From: Burkholderiales bacterium
GTDB taxonomy: Bacteria > Pseudomonadota > Gammaproteobacteria > Burkholderiales > Burkholderiaceae_C
DNA: 64,000 nucleotides
Reading direction: 5' to 3'
Assembly (NCBI GenBank): GCA_028868305.1
Contig: JAGWUS010000001.1
Location: 62,001 to 126,000 of the forward strand
Shown: piece after piece, positions 62,057-64,000 of the stretch
Position numbering within the stretch: the stretch's first letter is position 1
Layout: each line of letters starts with the position of its first letter
Notes under the pieces: model-generated
What the model was told of the DNA's origin: nothing
Databases searched by the model: none
The model's input: only the letters and a program-made list of their open reading frames with translations
Translations under genes and position numbers: made by a program

Positions 62057-63012
62057 GCGTTTGCTTTCTTGAGAATGTAGCCAATACGGGGAAAGTGGAC
62101 ATGGACGATGCCAGCGCGTTCGTCTACACGTTGCAGGGTGTAGCGAGTGCGGGTGGCGGCCACCAGTTCACCCTCGGTGGGTTCGGGGCCAAAGCTCTCG
62201 GACGTTACGGTGACCCGGCTGCCCAGCGCAATGTCGTGTTCGTCCTGGAATGTGGAGTCATTCTGGGCTGCAGCCCCCGTGGATTGTGCACAGGCAGCTA
62301 TGGATTCTGTAGCAGTCATGGCGTCAAACCGGCCGTGACCGATCGCCGCCATGCGGTCCATCCAGGCCAGTACGGCTGGTGTGGCGTCCAGAACACCGGC
62401 CATCACGCTGGTCTGGGTGCGGGTGAACCACAGCGGGTGGTAGGCGGCAAAGTCGGCCACACAGGGCGCATCGCCCAGCAGGTAATCCTGCCCGTCCAGC
62501 ATATTGGCCATACGGCGCAGGTAGCTCTTGTAAGCCGCAGCGGCATCGGCCAGCGGCATACGTGGCATGCCCAGACGCATTTTGGTGCGGTCTTCACCAA
62601 AGGCTTTGGCGATACCGCCCCATTGTTCTATCGGGGCGTCCGGGTTTCCCGCAAACAACTGGGCCGTTCCCTTGGGCGAGAAGTTGTAGGCCATCGCAGC
62701 CCAGAACAGTTTTTCGTCAGCCCACTGCGCAACGATGCGGGCCAGCCCCTTATGGCTAGGAGGGTACAGCGTGGGTTCGGGGGCCAGATGTTCGAGCACG
62801 TCGCAGATCAGGGCACTGTCGCAGTACACATCGCTGCCAATCTGCAGGAATGGCGTCTTGCGGTAACCACCGGTGAGTGCCACCACATCGGGTTTGGGCA
62901 TGACCGAGGGGATGATCACCGACTTCCAGGCCAGTTGTTTGTAGCCCAGCACCAGCCGAACTTTTTCAGAAAACGGTGAGACGGGATAGTGGTGCAGGAT
63001 AAGGTCAGTCAT
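62053..63012 (-). CDS. Glutathione S-transferase family protein
   Basis: A 319-residue protein. The N-terminal thioredoxin-like GST domain (about 1-85) begins LILHHYPVSPFSEKVRLVLGYK, with the active-site Ser region SPFS, then a helical C-terminal domain (about 95-215). The last 100 residues form an added tail unlike standard GSTs; it contains a repeat-derived stretch (ATESIAACAQSTGAAAQN) followed by SRVTVTSESFGPEPTEGELV. Its role is not known. It overlaps the SDR gene by 4 bp and may be cotranscribed with the acyl-CoA dehydrogenase gene. Confidence 0.88.
   Translation of the reverse strand: MTDLILHHYPVSPFSEKVRLVLGYKQLAWKSVIIPSVMPKPDVVALTGGYRKTPFLQIGSDVYCDSALICDVLEHLAPEPTLYPPSHKGLARIVAQWADEKLFWAAMAYNFSPKGTAQLFAGNPDAPIEQWGGIAKAFGEDRTKMRLGMPRMPLADAAAAYKSYLRRMANMLDGQDYLLGDAPCVADFAAYHPLWFTRTQTSVMAGVLDATPAVLAWMDRMAAIGHGRFDAMTATESIAACAQSTGAAAQNDSTFQDEHDIALGSRVTVTSESFGPEPTEGELVAATRTRYTLQRVDERAGIVHVHFPRIGYILKKANA
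62267..62313 (-). repeat. Long copy of the palindromic repeat inside the GST gene
   Basis: CTGCAGCCCCCGTGGATTG, TGCACAGGCA and GCTATGGATTCTGTAGC (62297-62313). It aligns over about 45 bp with the patatin copy at 50000-50043. Confidence 0.6.
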
Positions 63013-63039
63013 GGGAATCTCCTTTGTTTCTTTGTGTGT

Positions 63040-64000
63040 TTAGCCCGGCATGGCCCGTGTGAGGATGGCGTCAAAGTCCACGCCCGCGCCCAGGGTGCCA
63101 AAGCTTTGGCCCCAGTTGCCGCCCAGACGTGAATCGCAGAAGGCACTGAACACCGCCGTGGGCGCGCTCTGGTACAACAAGGCGGCCTGCACCGCCAGCG
63201 CCACATCCTGCGCCAGGCGGCGGCCTTCGAGTTCGTTGGCCATGTGTTCCACCCGGGTGGGCAGTGCGGCGGCCAGCCGGTCCAGCGCGGCGTGCGCGCC
63301 TTGGGCTGGGGCCAGCTCCTGCGCCAGCGCGCTGGCCACGTCGCCTTTGCGCAGGGCACGCAGCAAGTCCAGCGCCATGATGTTGCCGGCACCCTCCCAG
63401 ATGGAGTTGAGCGGCATTTCGCGGTAGATGCGGGCCATGATGCCTTCTCCGCCTTCCTCTACATAGCCGTTGCCGCCCAGGCATTCCATGGTCTCCTGCG
63501 AGAACGCCGCGCCGCGCTTGCAAATCCAGAATTTGGATATGGGCGTGAGCACTCGGCCCATGAGCCGCTCAAATGGGTCGCTTTGATGGTCAAAAGAGCG
63601 CGCAAGCCTCATGGACAGTGCACAAGCAGCTTCACTTTCGATAGCAAGGTCGGCCAGCACATTGCGCATGAGCGGCTGGTCCATCAGGCGTTTGCCAAAG
63701 GCTTCGCGCTGCAGGGTGTGGTTGAGCGCAATGCTGAGCGACTGGCGCATCAAACCGCTGGTACCCAGCGCGCAGTCCAGCCGGGTAAGTGTGCCCATCT
63801 CCAGAATCTGCGGCACGCCACGGCCCTCCTCACCCACCAGCCAAGCGGTAGCGCCATGGAACTCGACCTCGGTACCGGCATTGGCCTTGTTGCCGAGCTT
63901 GTCCTTGAGGCGCTGGATATGGATGGCATTGCGCGTACCGTCGGGCAGCACACGGGGTAAAAAGAAGCAGCTGAGGCCCGCAGGGGCCTGCGCCAGCACC
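63040..64000 (-). CDS. Acyl-CoA dehydrogenase family protein (5' part missing at window edge)
   Basis: The visible 320 residues are the middle and C-terminal part of an acyl-CoA dehydrogenase close to AidB-type enzymes: GEEGRGVPQILEMG, TRLDCALGTSGLMRQSLSIALNHTLQREAFG with the C-terminal FAD region, and CLGGNGYVEEGG near 240, followed by IWEGAGNIMALDLLRALRKG. The N-terminus and start lie outside the window. A palindromic repeat near 63617-63645 is read in frame as AIESEAACALSMRL. It lies 27 bp upstream of the GST gene, in the same direction. Confidence 0.93.
   Translation of the reverse strand, partial: VLAQAPAGLSCFFLPRVLPDGTRNAIHIQRLKDKLGNKANAGTEVEFHGATAWLVGEEGRGVPQILEMGTLTRLDCALGTSGLMRQSLSIALNHTLQREAFGKRLMDQPLMRNVLADLAIESEAACALSMRLARSFDHQSDPFERLMGRVLTPISKFWICKRGAAFSQETMECLGGNGYVEEGGEGIMARIYREMPLNSIWEGAGNIMALDLLRALRKGDVASALAQELAPAQGAHAALDRLAAALPTRVEHMANELEGRRLAQDVALAVQAALLYQSAPTAVFSAFCDSRLGGNWGQSFGTLGAGVDFDAILTRAMPG
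63617..63645 (-). repeat. Short palindromic repeat inside the acyl-CoA dehydrogenase gene
   Basis: AGTGCACAAGCA followed by GCTTCACTTTCGATAGC: left arm degenerate (GCTTC), tail conserved. Confidence 0.5.

Overview
The window reads as chromosomal DNA from a betaproteobacterium of the Comamonadaceae (Rhodoferax/Polaromonas-like). This is inferred from gene content and order (nfeD-qmcA, yejABEF, rimP-nusA-infB-rbfA-truB-typA, smpB/ratA/rnfH, guaB-guaA, mltG-tmk-holB-pilZ-tatD), from moderately high GC, and from two short repeat families I associate with this family. No rRNA, complete tRNA or CRISPR array was seen.

Layout. 1-5.5 kb is an accessory stretch of small orphan genes, including two GIY-YIG-type nuclease-like proteins, tiny membrane proteins and orphan terminators. 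5.5-16 kb carries a small orphan family gene, nfeD-qmcA, an Orn/Lys/Arg decarboxylase, fabI, and the YejABEF-type peptide ABC importer with ATGA-coupled genes. 16-35 kb is almost entirely plus-strand core: the rimP-nusA-infB-rbfA-truB-typA translation/transcription block, an EamA transporter with a hydroxyisobutyryl-CoA-hydrolase-like gene, smpB facing ratA-rnfH, guaB-guaA, a REC-GGDEF-EAL regulator coupled to a TadA-haloalkane-dehalogenase-like fusion, and an LD-carboxypeptidase. 36-39 kb has a nucleotide cyclase-FHA gene followed by a dif-like XerCD site and a 1.37-kb insert bounded by a second, half-degenerate dif-like site. The insert carries a gene resembling the VC1465/XafT family of Xer recombination activation factors and a ribbon-helix-helix gene under a palindromic operator. 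A truncated second activator-like gene lies just outside it. I read this as a Xer-integrated satellite element beside the remains of another. 39-43.6 kb is a minus-strand cluster: ankyrin, tatD, pilZ, holB, tmk, mltG. 43.6-52.5 kb holds ygfZ, an orphan cheZ, a thioesterase-GNAT fusion, an esterase, Fe-ADH, acyl-CoA dehydrogenase, patatin, HDOD and PEP-CTERM genes. 52.6-64 kb holds tex, a long chemoreceptor, an HDAC-like deacetylase, an SbmA/YddA-type ABC protein, a 56-aa basic protein, an SDR, a GST and a truncated acyl-CoA dehydrogenase.

Genes left of the dif-like site mostly point right and those immediately right of it point left, as expected at the replication terminus. Two repeat families cut across gene boundaries. 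One is a short imperfect palindrome (GCTAT, 7 nt, ATAGC, then a TGTGCA-like tail) found nine times, eight of them inside reading frames. The other is a GC-rich element of about 80 bp that lies in gene junctions and forms the apparent N-termini of TruB and YejE. A third, unrelated palindrome encodes an insertion in Tex.
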